Assembly (NCBI GenBank): GCA_900550465.1
Contig: URSC01000004.1
Coordinates: 62,001 to 126,000, forward strand
Direction of reading: 5' to 3'
DNA: 64,000 nt
Source of the DNA: an uncultured Alistipes sp.
GTDB lineage: Bacteria; Bacteroidota; Bacteroidia; Bacteroidales; UBA932
Shown: piece by piece, positions 31,188 to 42,313 of the stretch
How positions within the stretch are numbered: the first letter of the stretch is position 1
Layout: each line of letters starts with the position of its first letter
The notes under the pieces: model-generated
What the model was told of the DNA's origin: nothing
What the model saw: only the letters and a program-made list of their open reading frames with translations
The model's database searches: none
Translations under genes and position numbers: made by a program

Positions 31188-31225
31188 ACTTCAGATGCTT
31201 TGTGATTCTGAAATATGAAAGCTGT
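31177..31225 (-). promoter_or_regulatory. 49-bp hairpin over the SIMPL start codon
   Basis: ACAGCTTTCATA / TATGAAAGCTGT (12 bp each) plus inner TTCAGA / TCTGAA, with one mismatch and an 11-nt loop. The ATG and the next codons form part of one arm, so the initiation site would be paired in the messenger. No T-run follows, so it is not a typical terminator. Confidence 0.6.
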
Positions 31226-31244
31226 CAATTACCGTGCCACCCCT

Positions 31245-31709
31245 CTATCCCTCGACCTTGAAGCGGACTCTCCACCGTCCGTCGGCGAAGTCATGCGAGA
31301 GTATCCGGAAGTGCCCGATCTCCGAGGTATTGGAGACGTGGGCCCCGATGCAGGCGCAGGCGTCGTAGTCCCCGACCCTGACTATCCGGAGGGTCTGCGA
31401 GACATTCTCCGGCAGTTTGCTCAGGTCGACTATTGCACCTGCCTCTGACAGAGGAACGAACTCAATGGTGACCGGCAGGGCTGCCGCTATCACCTCATTG
31501 ACCTTGTCCTCAATGGCCTGGACCTGCTCCGGAGTGGGGCACTCCGCCAGCAGATAGTCGCATTTGCTCTTCTTCCGCTCGATATGGGCGTTGCGCGAGC
31601 GGGGACAGCCGAACATCCGCACCATCGTCTGGTTGAGGATATGTTCCGCCGTGTGCATCGGAGGGTATTCCTCCTTGTTGTGCGCGTTGAGCTGGATGTT
31701 CTCTTCCAT
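31245..31709 (-). CDS. AlaX-like alanyl-tRNA editing protein
   Basis: 154-residue free-standing relative of the second additional (editing) domain of AlaRS/ThrRS. The zinc ligands are all present: His19 and His23 in HTAEH, Cys120 and His124 in CIGAH. Such proteins hydrolyse mischarged Ser- or Gly-tRNA(Ala). The ATG is chosen because it overlaps the pepT stop codon (TAATG), a coupling used repeatedly in this window; a much longer frame continuing upstream would run through pepT in another frame. It is the fourth gene of the OPT-zupT-pepT operon. The catalytic assignment follows the family, while the substrate is not known. Confidence 0.85.
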   Translation of the reverse strand: MEENIQLNAHNKEEYPPMHTAEHILNQTMVRMFGCPRSRNAHIERKKSKCDYLLAECPTPEQVQAIEDKVNEVIAAALPVTIEFVPLSEAGAIVDLSKLPENVSQTLRIVRVGDYDACACIGAHVSNTSEIGHFRILSHDFADGRWRVRFKVEG

Positions 31710-32935
31710 TATTTTACTGTGAAATTCCGGATGATGTTCAGGATGACCTCCGAGGCCTTCTCCATGCTCTGCACGGGCAGATACTCGTACTTGCCGTGGA
31801 AGTTGAGGCCGCCGGCGAAGATGTTGGGGCAGGGCAGGCCCATGAACGAGAGGCGGGCGCCGTCCGTACCGCCGCGGATGGGACGGATGTTGGGCTTGAT
31901 GCCCGCGGCCTTCATGGCCTCGACTGCCTTCTCGATGATGTGGTAGTGGGGCTCTACCTCCTTCTTCATGTTGTAGTACTGGTCCTTGATGTCGACGGTC
32001 ACGACACCGGCTCCGTACTTGCAGTTGATGAAGTCGGCGCACTCCTGTATCATCTTCTTCTTGCGCTCGAACAGCTCGAAGTCGTGGTCGCGGATGATGT
32101 ACTGGATGTCGGCCTCCTCGACCACGCCGGTGAACTTGGTGATGTGGATGAATCCGTCGTAGCCCTCGGTGTATTCGGGTCTCTGCCATACGGGCAGCAT
32201 GTCGTTGAGCTCGGACGCGATGAGTATCGCATTGAGCATCTTGTCCTTGGCGTAGCCCGGGTGGATGTTGCGGCCCTGGATGTGCAGCTTGGCGGCCGCG
32301 GCGTTGAAGTTCTCGTACTCGAGTTCGCCGATGGCGCCTCCATCCATGGTGTAGGCGTATTTGGCACCGAACCTGGCCACGTCGAAATGGTCCACTCCGC
32401 GGCCGATTTCCTCGTCGGGGGTGAAGCCGATCTTGATGGGACCGTGCTTGAATTCAGGATGTTCCATGATGTATTCGGCGGCGGCCATGATTTCGGCCAC
32501 TCCGGCTTTGTCATCTGCTCCGAGCAGGGTGTTGCCGTCGGTGGTGATCAGGGTCTGGCCCACATAGTCCTTCAGCTCGGGGAATTCTTCCGGGTCGAGA
32601 ACCATGCCTTTAGCCTCGTTGAGAGTGATGGCCTTGCCGTCGTAGTTCTCCACTATACGGGGCTTGATGCCGCTGCCGGGGGCATCGGGGGAGGTGTCCA
32701 CATGGGAGATGAATCCTATGGCGGGGACGTCCTCTTCTATGTTGGAGGGTATGGATGCCATCAGGTATCCATATTTATCAAGTTCTACTTTTTCAAGCCC
32801 CATGGCCTCCAATTCTTTTCGGAGCTGATCCAGAAGGGCAAACTGCTTGTTGGTACTGGGCTGACTCTGCGAGTCCGGGTTCGATGTCGTGTCGAATGCC
32901 ACGTACCTCAGAAATCTGTCAACTATTTTTTCCAT
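31709..32935 (-). CDS. pepT: Peptidase T (tripeptidase)
   Basis: Cytoplasmic zinc aminotripeptidase of family M20B, 408 residues, the usual length. Zinc-site motifs are FISHVDTSPD, LLGADDKAGVAEI, FTPDEEIGRG and AYTMDGG; the C-terminal IRGGTDGARLSFMGLPCPN is also diagnostic. It sits 15 bp after zupT and overlaps the AlaX start by one base. With an OPT oligopeptide importer first in the same operon, imported peptides would be trimmed here, and the zinc importer could supply the metal needed by PepT and AlaX; that metabolic link is inference. Confidence 0.95.
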   Translation of the reverse strand: MEKIVDRFLRYVAFDTTSNPDSQSQPSTNKQFALLDQLRKELEAMGLEKVELDKYGYLMASIPSNIEEDVPAIGFISHVDTSPDAPGSGIKPRIVENYDGKAITLNEAKGMVLDPEEFPELKDYVGQTLITTDGNTLLGADDKAGVAEIMAAAEYIMEHPEFKHGPIKIGFTPDEEIGRGVDHFDVARFGAKYAYTMDGGAIGELEYENFNAAAAKLHIQGRNIHPGYAKDKMLNAILIASELNDMLPVWQRPEYTEGYDGFIHITKFTGVVEEADIQYIIRDHDFELFERKKKMIQECADFINCKYGAGVVTVDIKDQYYNMKKEVEPHYHIIEKAVEAMKAAGIKPNIRPIRGGTDGARLSFMGLPCPNIFAGGLNFHGKYEYLPVQSMEKASEVILNIIRNFTVK

Positions 32936-32950
32936 ATCTAAAATATTTAA

Positions 32951-33757
32951 CTAAATCAAAATCATACTTGCCGCCATTACCGCCATACCGGCTATGACCC
33001 CGATGATGGACAGGTGGTGGTGCCCGAACTTTTCGGCGGACGGAAGAAGCTCATCTAATGCGATATAGGTCATGATACCCGCGACCACTGCGAGTACCGT
33101 TCCGTTCAGGGACTGGTCGAATATCCTCGAGAGCAGCAGGTAACCGACGACTCCCCCCACCGGCTCGGCGAGTCCGGACAGGAAGGCGTTCCCGACGGCC
33201 TTGCCCTTTTTCCGCGTGGCATAGTAAATCGGTATTGCAACCATTATGCCTTCCGGAATGTTGTGGATCGCCACAGCCACAGCGATGGAAATACCCGTCC
33301 GGGGGCTTTCCATGGCGCTCACGAAGGTGGCCATGCCCTCCGGGAAATTGTGTATGGCAATGGCAATCACGGAGAAGAGCCCCAGCCGCATGAGCCCCGT
33401 ACTGTCCGGGACGGCGCCGTCCTCCGAGGGGGCGGCGGAATATTCATGGGGATTGTCCTTCGAGGGTATCAGATTGTCAATGAGGGCAATCAGCGCTATC
33501 CCCGCGAAGAAGGCCAGGACAGTATACAGCAGCCCCGTCCTCTCTCCGAAGGCGGAGCCGAGGCTGGCTCTGGCCTCGGCGAAAAGTTCCGTCATGGAGA
33601 TGAAGAGCATCACTCCTGCCGAGAAACCGAGGGCAAATGAGAGGGTCTTCGTGCTGAATTTTCTTGTCAGCAGCACAATCACCCCTCCGAGTCCGGTGGA
33701 CAGTCCCGCGATGAGGGTCAGGAGCAGTGCAATGGGGAAATTACTGTCGCTCAGCAT
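32951..33757 (-). CDS. zupT: ZIP-family zinc transporter
   Basis: Inner-membrane divalent metal importer, 268 residues with about eight membrane segments. The two metal-site helices carry the hallmark motifs HNFPEG and HNIPEG, and the loop between segments III and IV has the expected acidic, variable stretch. The start codon is 2 bp after the stop of the OPT transporter gene, and pepT follows after 15 bp, so all belong to one transcript. Zinc is the most likely substrate; iron or cobalt can also be carried by ZupT homologues. Confidence 0.92.
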   Translation of the reverse strand: MLSDSNFPIALLLTLIAGLSTGLGGVIVLLTRKFSTKTLSFALGFSAGVMLFISMTELFAEARASLGSAFGERTGLLYTVLAFFAGIALIALIDNLIPSKDNPHEYSAAPSEDGAVPDSTGLMRLGLFSVIAIAIHNFPEGMATFVSAMESPRTGISIAVAVAIHNIPEGIMVAIPIYYATRKKGKAVGNAFLSGLAEPVGGVVGYLLLSRIFDQSLNGTVLAVVAGIMTYIALDELLPSAEKFGHHHLSIIGVIAGMAVMAASMILI

Positions 33758-33759
33758 CG

Positions 33760-35763
33760 TTATTTCTCTTCGGCGGCGTCAGTTTTCTTACATGCCCAGA
33801 TCATGTAGGCAATCAGCAGGATATATACTCCGAGGGCAACCCATACCGCGGGGGTGGAGGACTGCCACTGAGTATTGACCAGGTTCACGTCGGCAAAGCG
33901 CATGATCGCGGATACGACTCCCATCAGGGCGCCGCCGGCGATGAATCCGGAAGCCACGAGGGTGCCTTTCTCCTTGCGGGCCTCGTTGATGGCCTTGTCC
34001 TTGCTGCGGGAGCCCACATACCATGCGACGGCTCCTCCGATCATCAGGGGAAGGTTGAGTTCGATGGGAATGAACATTCCGAGCGCGAAGGGCAGGGCGG
34101 GTACCTTGAACAGGGTAAGGATGATGGCGATGGCGGCTCCGATGCCGTACATCAGCCAGGGAGCGCTGCCTCCGAGCATCAGGGGCTCGATGACGGCGGC
34201 CATGGCATTGGCCTGAGGAGCTACGAGGGCACCTTCACCGGTGAATCCGAAGGTGTCGTTGAGAATCATCATCACTCCTGCGACGGTGGCGGCGGCCACT
34301 ATTGTTCCTAAGAACTTCCATCCCTCCTGCTTGCGGGGGGTGGTTCCGATCCAGTAACCTATCTTCAGGTCGGTGATGAAGCCTCCGGCCATGGAGAGTG
34401 CGGTGCAGACCACGCCTCCGATGATCAGGGCGGCGGCCATGCCGGAAGTGCCCTTGAGTCCTGCTGCCACCAGGATGATGGAGGCCAGGATAAGGGTCAT
34501 CAGGGTCATGCCGCTGACGGGGTTGGTGCCGACTATGGCTATCGCGTTGGCGGCCACTGTGGTGAACAGGAAGGCGATGACTGCCACTACTAGGAGGGCT
34601 ATTACGGCGTGCCACAGGTTGTCCAGCACTCCGAAGTAGAAGAATACGAACATCAGGGCCAGGGTAACGGTCAGGCCGATGATTATGATCTTCATGGACA
34701 GGTCTCTCTGAGTGCGGGCCTCCTGGGTGCCGGCGCCGTCCTTCTTGCCGCGGAACTCCTTGCCGGCCAGGCCCAGTGCGGACTTGATGATACCGGCTGA
34801 CTTGATGATGCCGATGATGCCGGCGGTGGCGATGCCTCCGATGCCGATGTGGCGGGCGTAGTTGGTGAAGATCTCCTCAGGCGACATCGAGCCTACGGTC
34901 GCCGTCAGGCCCGAGCCCATCAGGTCCACTACGCTGTCTCCGAAGATCAGGTTCATCAGCGGAATAATGATGAACCATACGAGGAACGAGCCGCAGCAGA
35001 TGATGAATGAATACTTGAGGCCGATGATGTAGCCGAGGCCGAGGACTGCCGCTCCCACATTGACCTTGAAGAGCAGCTTTGCGTTGGTGGCCACCTGCTC
35101 GCCCCAGGGCAGTACCCTGGAGGTGAAGACCTCGGACCACCATCCGAAGGTGGATACGATGAAGTCGTAGAGACCTCCGATCAGACCGCTGATAAGCAGT
35201 GTCTTGGCTCCCTTGCCTCCGGACTCGCCGCTGACCAGTACCTGAGTGGTGGCGGTAGCCTCGGGGAAGGGGTATTTGCCGTGCTGCTCCTTTACGAAAT
35301 ATTTGCGGAAAGGAATCAGCAGCAGGATACCGAGCACTCCTCCGATGAGAGAGCTGAGGAATATCTTGGAGAAATCCACCGTGAGTTCCGGATATCTGTC
35401 CTGCAGGATGTACAGGGCCGGGAGGGTGAATATCGCTCCTGCCACTATTACACCGGAGCAGGCGCCGATGGACTGGATGATGACATTCTCGCCCAGGGCG
35501 TTCTTGCGCTTGAATGCGCTGGAGAGTCCTACCGCTATTATAGATATAGGTATGGCGGCCTCGAAGACCTGCCCTACTTTCAATCCGAGGAAAGCTGCGG
35601 CAGCAGAGAAGATGATGGTCATCACGAGGCCGATGGTCACGGACCATACAGTTACCTCAGGATAGACTTTGTCCGGATTGAGAAGAGGCTGGTACTTCTC
35701 GCCGGGTTTCAGTTCCCGGAATGCGTTTTCGGGAAGAGTTACTTTTTTATTTTCTTCGCTCAT
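33760..35763 (-). CDS. OPT-family oligopeptide transporter
   Basis: Proton-coupled membrane carrier of the OPT family, 667 residues with about 15-16 hydrophobic segments. Characteristic stretches are PEVTVWSVTIGLVMTIIFSAAAAFLGLKVGQVFEAAIPISI at the start of the membrane domain and KYPFPEATATTQVL after segment V. Homologues carry oligopeptides or metal chelates. The ATG giving MSEENKKV is chosen; a start 12 codons upstream would overlap the minus-strand TAAATTTG promoter element. It is the first gene of the operon with zupT, pepT and AlaX, which favours peptide uptake. Confidence 0.92.
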   Translation of the reverse strand: MSEENKKVTLPENAFRELKPGEKYQPLLNPDKVYPEVTVWSVTIGLVMTIIFSAAAAFLGLKVGQVFEAAIPISIIAVGLSSAFKRKNALGENVIIQSIGACSGVIVAGAIFTLPALYILQDRYPELTVDFSKIFLSSLIGGVLGILLLIPFRKYFVKEQHGKYPFPEATATTQVLVSGESGGKGAKTLLISGLIGGLYDFIVSTFGWWSEVFTSRVLPWGEQVATNAKLLFKVNVGAAVLGLGYIIGLKYSFIICCGSFLVWFIIIPLMNLIFGDSVVDLMGSGLTATVGSMSPEEIFTNYARHIGIGGIATAGIIGIIKSAGIIKSALGLAGKEFRGKKDGAGTQEARTQRDLSMKIIIIGLTVTLALMFVFFYFGVLDNLWHAVIALLVVAVIAFLFTTVAANAIAIVGTNPVSGMTLMTLILASIILVAAGLKGTSGMAAALIIGGVVCTALSMAGGFITDLKIGYWIGTTPRKQEGWKFLGTIVAAATVAGVMMILNDTFGFTGEGALVAPQANAMAAVIEPLMLGGSAPWLMYGIGAAIAIILTLFKVPALPFALGMFIPIELNLPLMIGGAVAWYVGSRSKDKAINEARKEKGTLVASGFIAGGALMGVVSAIMRFADVNLVNTQWQSSTPAVWVALGVYILLIAYMIWACKKTDAAEEK

Positions 35764-35796
35764 AAGATAGGTATTAGGAAGGTTTGGTTTTGGATA

Positions 35797-35804
35797 CAAA
35801 TTTA
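35797..35804 (-). promoter_or_regulatory. -7 element TAAATTTG of the OPT operon
   Basis: Minus-strand TAnnTTTG match 33 bp before the OPT start codon, in an AT-rich 341-bp gap that also holds the divergent rRNA promoter and the 23S leader. Confidence 0.5.
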
Positions 35805-35926
35805 ACCAAAAATTTTTATGAAAAATTCTTTCAAGAAATTTTAAATTATATCTTCTTTGTTTTCAGCAACTTGGTTAAAAGAGATAAAATTTTTTCAAAA
35901 ATTTTTGAAAATTTTTTGCAGAAAAA

Positions 35927-35958
35927 TTTGGTGGTTTAAAAAATCGCCCATATATTTG
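35927..35958 (+). promoter_or_regulatory. rRNA promoter TTTG-N20-TATATTTG
   Basis: Perfect Bacteroidetes promoter (TTTG 35927-35930, TATATTTG 35951-35958) about 146 bp before the mature 23S end. The upstream DNA is extremely A/T-rich with phased T tracts, as expected for a UP-like region. It shows that the 23S-5S unit is transcribed from its own start. Confidence 0.8.
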
Positions 35959-35997
35959 CAGCCCGTTTGAGAAAAACGGATAGTTCATTGAAAAGAC

Positions 35998-36010
35998 TGA
36001 GAGAGATAAC
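35998..36010 (+). other. 5' strand of 23S processing stem
   Basis: TGAGAGAGATAAC can pair with GTTGTCTCTCTCA at 39010-39022 (13 pairs, one G-U). The two strands flank the 23S gene, as an RNase III processing helix does. Confidence 0.65.
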
Positions 36011-36104
36011 GAGGTAAAAGTATATAGGTTAATAAGTCTGTTAAGATGTAAATTTTAATGGGACTACAATTGATCCAAATACGAGACGAATACTAAATCA
36101 TATC

Positions 36105-38983
<2,879 letters not shown>

Positions 38984-39009
38984 CGCAGAAAAACAAACAA
39001 TAATACTGA

Positions 39010-39022
39010 GTTGTCTCTCTCA
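39010..39022 (+). other. 3' strand of 23S processing stem
   Basis: Partner of the 35998-36010 strand. A GNRA hairpin (GTCAC-GAAA-GTGAC, 39038-39051) follows before the 5S gene. Confidence 0.6.
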
Positions 39023-39057
39023 TTTCTTATAGAATACGTCACGAAAGTGACAGAGAA

Positions 39058-39174
39058 ATCATGGTGGTTATAACGGTGTGGACCAACCTCTTCCCATTCC
39101 GAACAGAGAAGTTAAACGCACTTGTGCCGATGGTACTGCCCTAACAGGGGTGGGAGAGTAGGTAGCCGCCGCCC
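39058..39174 (+). rRNA. rrf: 5S ribosomal RNA
   Basis: Conserved loops CCCAUUCCGAACAGAGAAGUUAAAC and GGGUGGGAGAGUAGGU are present, and the terminal helix pairs GGUGG (39063) with CCGCC (39166). Ends are approximate. It lies about 75 bp after the 23S gene. Confidence 0.95.
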
Positions 39175-39180
39175 CTTAGA

Positions 39181-39214
39181 GCCCCCGGAGGACTGATCTC
39201 CGGGGGCTTTTTTT
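39181..39214 (+). terminator. Terminator of the 23S-5S unit
   Basis: GCCCCCGGAG / CTCCGGGGGC, a 10-bp GC-rich stem with a 7-nt loop, followed by seven T. The next 237 bp up to the GH89 stop show no recognisable element. Confidence 0.93.
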
Positions 39215-39451
39215 ATGTCTACGTGCGGCGGTGGTCCGTGGCGTGGTCCGGGGTGGCCCTCGGTGGGAGTTGCTTCCGGCTCATTTTCGTTATCAGCGGA
39301 TCCGCGTCAGAGGTGGCTCTTGGTCCCCCGGCATCGGTTTCCTGCGGAGAAGGAGCCGACAAATGTTGCTTTTCACCGTCACCTTCTTGGTTATGGGTGT
39401 GCTGACGGGTTTGGAGGCAGTCTGCTGGCGGCTTGTGTTGTTGTATCTGCT

Positions 39452-41245
39452 TTACTCCGGGATGGTGGACCAGATACGTATGGCGGTCGGGATGGGAGAA
39501 GAGGTGGGTTTGGAGGGATAGGTGTTCTTACGCAGGGTCCAGGGCTCTTCGAGAGAGTAGTAGTCGATGGAGAGGGCAGGGTCGGGACCAGTGGGGTCGG
39601 CCAGAAGCCTGTCGAGCCAGGTTTTCCAGCGCAGGTAGTAGAAGTCGGCCAGGAGGCCGGACCATTCCTTGTGCGCGTAGTCATGCAGCCCGCCGGTGTC
39701 GGAGGCTGTGCGGTTGCCCCATGTGGTAATCTGGACGCGGGCGTTCCATTCGAGCCAGTCTTTCATGGCCTCATCCTCGCCCAGTGCCCTGGCCTGTGCT
39801 ATCCAGTTGCCTGCCATAAATTCTCTCCGCGATGACAGCAGGCTGTCCTGGAGCAGTAACAGTGTCAGAAAGTTTTCTCCATGTGAGCGCAGAGCCGCTG
39901 TGTCGCGGCTGGTATATGCCTGTTGGATAGCCTTGTAAGTAAGCCTGCCTTTTTCTGCGATAGCCTGACGCAGGATATCCACCAGGTCATATTCAAAGTT
40001 ATCACATCCGGCAAAATCCGGAGCAGCCTGAACCATGAGGTTTGCAGCCAAGATTACATCAGCCGGGTCGTAGTAGTCCGACATCTCAGACCAGGAAGAA
40101 GCCTGGTAGGTGTTCAGGGACGGACGTGCGCAGAAGATGGACTCGTGGGTGCCCTGCTGGGTGGAGGCGGCGGGACATTCGTAGATGGACCGTGCCAGCA
40201 GCCTCCAGGCCTGGAGGACCTTCGGAGCGATACGGCCGTAACGGGCGCGGAGATATCCCTGCAGCCATTCGTCCTTGGAAAAATGCTCCGGGCGCCAGGG
40301 CAGCTCGCAGAGCAGCTCGTACATCACCGGATTGTTCTCTATACCTTCCATTGTGAGGCCGACGCCCAGCATTGTCCCTGAGAAACGGCTGGAGTCCGCT
40401 TTGTAGTATTCGTTTATGACGTGCTGCATTTTGCCGTGAAGGCCTACATTGCCTCCGAAATTGAGCAGCATACAGTAGAGCCAGTCGTGTCCGTCGAAAC
40501 CTTCCGGGCGGTACCACGATGAGGCGGGATCTCCCCACTGCGGCCGGCTCTCGGAGTAGAGGTCGAGGACGAGTATGTCCCCGCGGGGCACGGATCTGAT
40601 CATCGCAGGGCGGGGATTGGCACCCCAGGCCTGCACTACCCATTTGGCTCCCGGACTGTTGCGCTGCATGGCAGAGTGGATGGCCTTGCCTGCAGCCTCC
40701 AGGTCGACCCCGGCCGTTCTGCCTCCCTCGTGGAATGGATCCATGCTGTAGAAGCGGGCATTGCCGAAGAGTTTTTCCGATTCCTCGTAGTAGATATCAG
40801 CTATTTTCTGGAAATTATCGTCCTCGGGCTGCAGGAATGCGGGACGGTGATATCCCTGCCACAGTCCCGGGTCCGCGACATTCAGCCCTAGGCGCTCCGG
40901 AGCGGGCACAGGAGGTAGTTCTGTCGGAAGTTCCGCCCGCATGCAGTTCCAGCTCAGGTGGATGCCGGCGTAATATTTAAGGTACCAGTTGAGTCCGGCG
41001 GCGGCGCTTACTGGGCAGTCCGCAGAGATGGAGATACGTCCGTCAGGGCTCTGGCTGAGCTCAAAGAAAGATCCTGACGCAGCGGTGTCAATCAGTATGA
41101 TAAAATTTCCGGAGGAGCCGGGACAGATACGTTCTATGAGAGAATAGACCGGTGCTGAAGGGGAAATGCCTTCGTGGCATGATGCGGATATGGTCCGTGT
41201 AAGGGCGGCAATGCAGAGTAAAATAACTGCGGCAGGGTGTTTCAT
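39452..41245 (-). CDS. GH89 alpha-N-acetylglucosaminidase with internal deletion
   Basis: Related to NAGLU-type alpha-N-acetylglucosaminidases of family 89, which act on mucin or heparan glycans. It has 597 residues; full-length relatives have about 720-740. The N-terminal domain (to HLSWNCMRAELPTELPPVPAP, about residue 116) joins directly to RLGLNVADPGLWQGYHRPAFLQP, a part that in relatives comes ~135 residues later. The missing block should contain the first strands of the catalytic barrel (the WDWERWEREIDW and TGQEAVW-like regions). The two catalytic glutamates seem retained: Glu173 in MDPFHEGG and Glu300 in LTMEGIENN. The frame is intact. It is likely inactive or altered. The start ATG gives a signal peptide; the frame continues upstream through the next gene without meaning. 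Confidence 0.85.
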   Translation of the reverse strand: MKHPAAVILLCIAALTRTISASCHEGISPSAPVYSLIERICPGSSGNFIILIDTAASGSFFELSQSPDGRISISADCPVSAAAGLNWYLKYYAGIHLSWNCMRAELPTELPPVPAPERLGLNVADPGLWQGYHRPAFLQPEDDNFQKIADIYYEESEKLFGNARFYSMDPFHEGGRTAGVDLEAAGKAIHSAMQRNSPGAKWVVQAWGANPRPAMIRSVPRGDILVLDLYSESRPQWGDPASSWYRPEGFDGHDWLYCMLLNFGGNVGLHGKMQHVINEYYKADSSRFSGTMLGVGLTMEGIENNPVMYELLCELPWRPEHFSKDEWLQGYLRARYGRIAPKVLQAWRLLARSIYECPAASTQQGTHESIFCARPSLNTYQASSWSEMSDYYDPADVILAANLMVQAAPDFAGCDNFEYDLVDILRQAIAEKGRLTYKAIQQAYTSRDTAALRSHGENFLTLLLLQDSLLSSRREFMAGNWIAQARALGEDEAMKDWLEWNARVQITTWGNRTASDTGGLHDYAHKEWSGLLADFYYLRWKTWLDRLLADPTGPDPALSIDYYSLEEPWTLRKNTYPSKPTSSPIPTAIRIWSTIPE

Positions 41246-41259
41246 AGGCGGTGGGTTGA

Positions 41260-42201
41260 TTAGTCTTGTTTCTGTCTGCGGCGGCGGGGAAGTTTGGGGA
41301 ACATCTTCCTGAAGCGGGTCATCTGCAGGGTGATGCTGCCCCCGGCGATGACGAATGTGACGGCTATCAGGATCATCACTATGCCCAGTCCCTCGCGGGC
41401 CGTCATCCGCTCTCCGAAGACGGTAATGCCGAAAAATATGGCTGTCACCGGCTCCAGGGCACCGAGGATGGCAGTGGGTGTGGAGCCTATGTACTGTATT
41501 GCGCTGGTGGTGCAGAGGAAGGATATGGCTGTGGGGAAGATGGAGAGCGCCAGGATGTTGGCCCACATGTACCAGTGGGAGGGAGTGGTCAGCTCGACTC
41601 CCGTGAGCAGCCGGATTATGAAGAGGGATACTCCGAATACCAGTACGTAGAAGGTGACGGTCAGGGTGGCTGTGTTCCTGAGGGTAGTCTGGTTGATACC
41701 TACTATATATATGGCATAGGTAAGGGCGGAGGCCAGGGCCAGTACAGTACCGATGAGACTCAGGGTCGCTCCGTCCGGGCCTTTGTACAGCAGGGCTATG
41801 CCTCCCAGGGCCAGGGCCATGCAGAGGGCGGTCTGCAGGCTGATCTTCTCCTTGAACACCAGGGCCATGATGACGGCGACCATTATGGGGTAGACGAAGA
41901 GGATGGTGGATGCGATACCGGCTTCCATGAAGTTGTAGCTCTGGAAGAGGGTGAGCGAGGATACGGCCACCAGAAGTCCCATGACTATGAGAGTGAGAGT
42001 CTCCTTGCGGCTGACCCTGAAGGAACGTCCGCGGGCATGAATCATGACGGCCAGGATGGGAATGGCCAGGAGGTATCGGAAAAACAATACTGATTCGGGG
42101 TTCATTCCGTCCTTGTACAGCGGCAGTGCGAACAGCGGGTTCATGCCGTAAGTGGCGGCGGCGATGGTTCCCAGTATGTAGCCTTTGGTCTTCTGGTTCA
42201 T
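41260..42201 (-). CDS. EamA/DMT-family permease
   Basis: Ten-segment inner-membrane transporter of the drug/metabolite superfamily, 313 residues, made of two EamA repeats (about 6-140 and 150-290). Typical elements are AAATYGMNPLFALPLYKDGMNP at the start and the second-repeat end ALEPVTAIFFGITVFGERM. The C-terminus is strongly basic (RRRRQKQD). It is 14 bp upstream of the GH89 gene on the same strand, so the two are probably co-transcribed; a sugar or metabolite exporter role cannot be specified. Confidence 0.9.
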   Translation of the reverse strand: MNQKTKGYILGTIAAATYGMNPLFALPLYKDGMNPESVLFFRYLLAIPILAVMIHARGRSFRVSRKETLTLIVMGLLVAVSSLTLFQSYNFMEAGIASTILFVYPIMVAVIMALVFKEKISLQTALCMALALGGIALLYKGPDGATLSLIGTVLALASALTYAIYIVGINQTTLRNTATLTVTFYVLVFGVSLFIIRLLTGVELTTPSHWYMWANILALSIFPTAISFLCTTSAIQYIGSTPTAILGALEPVTAIFFGITVFGERMTAREGLGIVMILIAVTFVIAGGSITLQMTRFRKMFPKLPRRRRQKQD

Positions 42202-42245
42202 ATCTTGTATCTAGTGCGGTGCAAATGTAGTAAAGTAATTCTATA

Positions 42246-42277
42246 TTTGGATAATAGTAACTGATTTCATATTTTTG
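42246..42277 (+). promoter_or_regulatory. Promoter TTTG-N20-TATTTTTG of wzz-ftsY
   Basis: TTTG 42246-42249 and TATTTTTG 42270-42277 with exact 20-bp spacing, 36 bp before the ATG. It overlaps an alternative TTG start, excluding that start. Confidence 0.75.
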
Positions 42278-42313
42278 CAAATTGTGATAAAAACGAACAG
42301 TCAAGTAACTACT

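Noticed and set aside
31177..31225. Invertible promoter (phase-variable switch) at the SIMPL gene
   Set aside because: The arms are separated by only 11 bp, too short for a DNA-invertase substrate carrying a promoter.
31709..32189. 314-residue N-terminal extension of the AlaX frame
   Set aside because: The extension is an alternative frame of pepT; the ATG at 31709 with TAATG overlap gives a normal AlaX length.
39215..39835. 206-residue plus-strand frame after the 5S rRNA
   Set aside because: Starts within the rRNA terminator tail and overlaps the GH89 coding sequence; low-complexity Gly/Val-rich product.
39452..42304. 950-residue minus-strand frame starting upstream of the EamA gene
   Set aside because: Its first ~350 residues are an out-of-frame reading of the EamA permease; the real protein starts at the signal peptide ATG at 41245.
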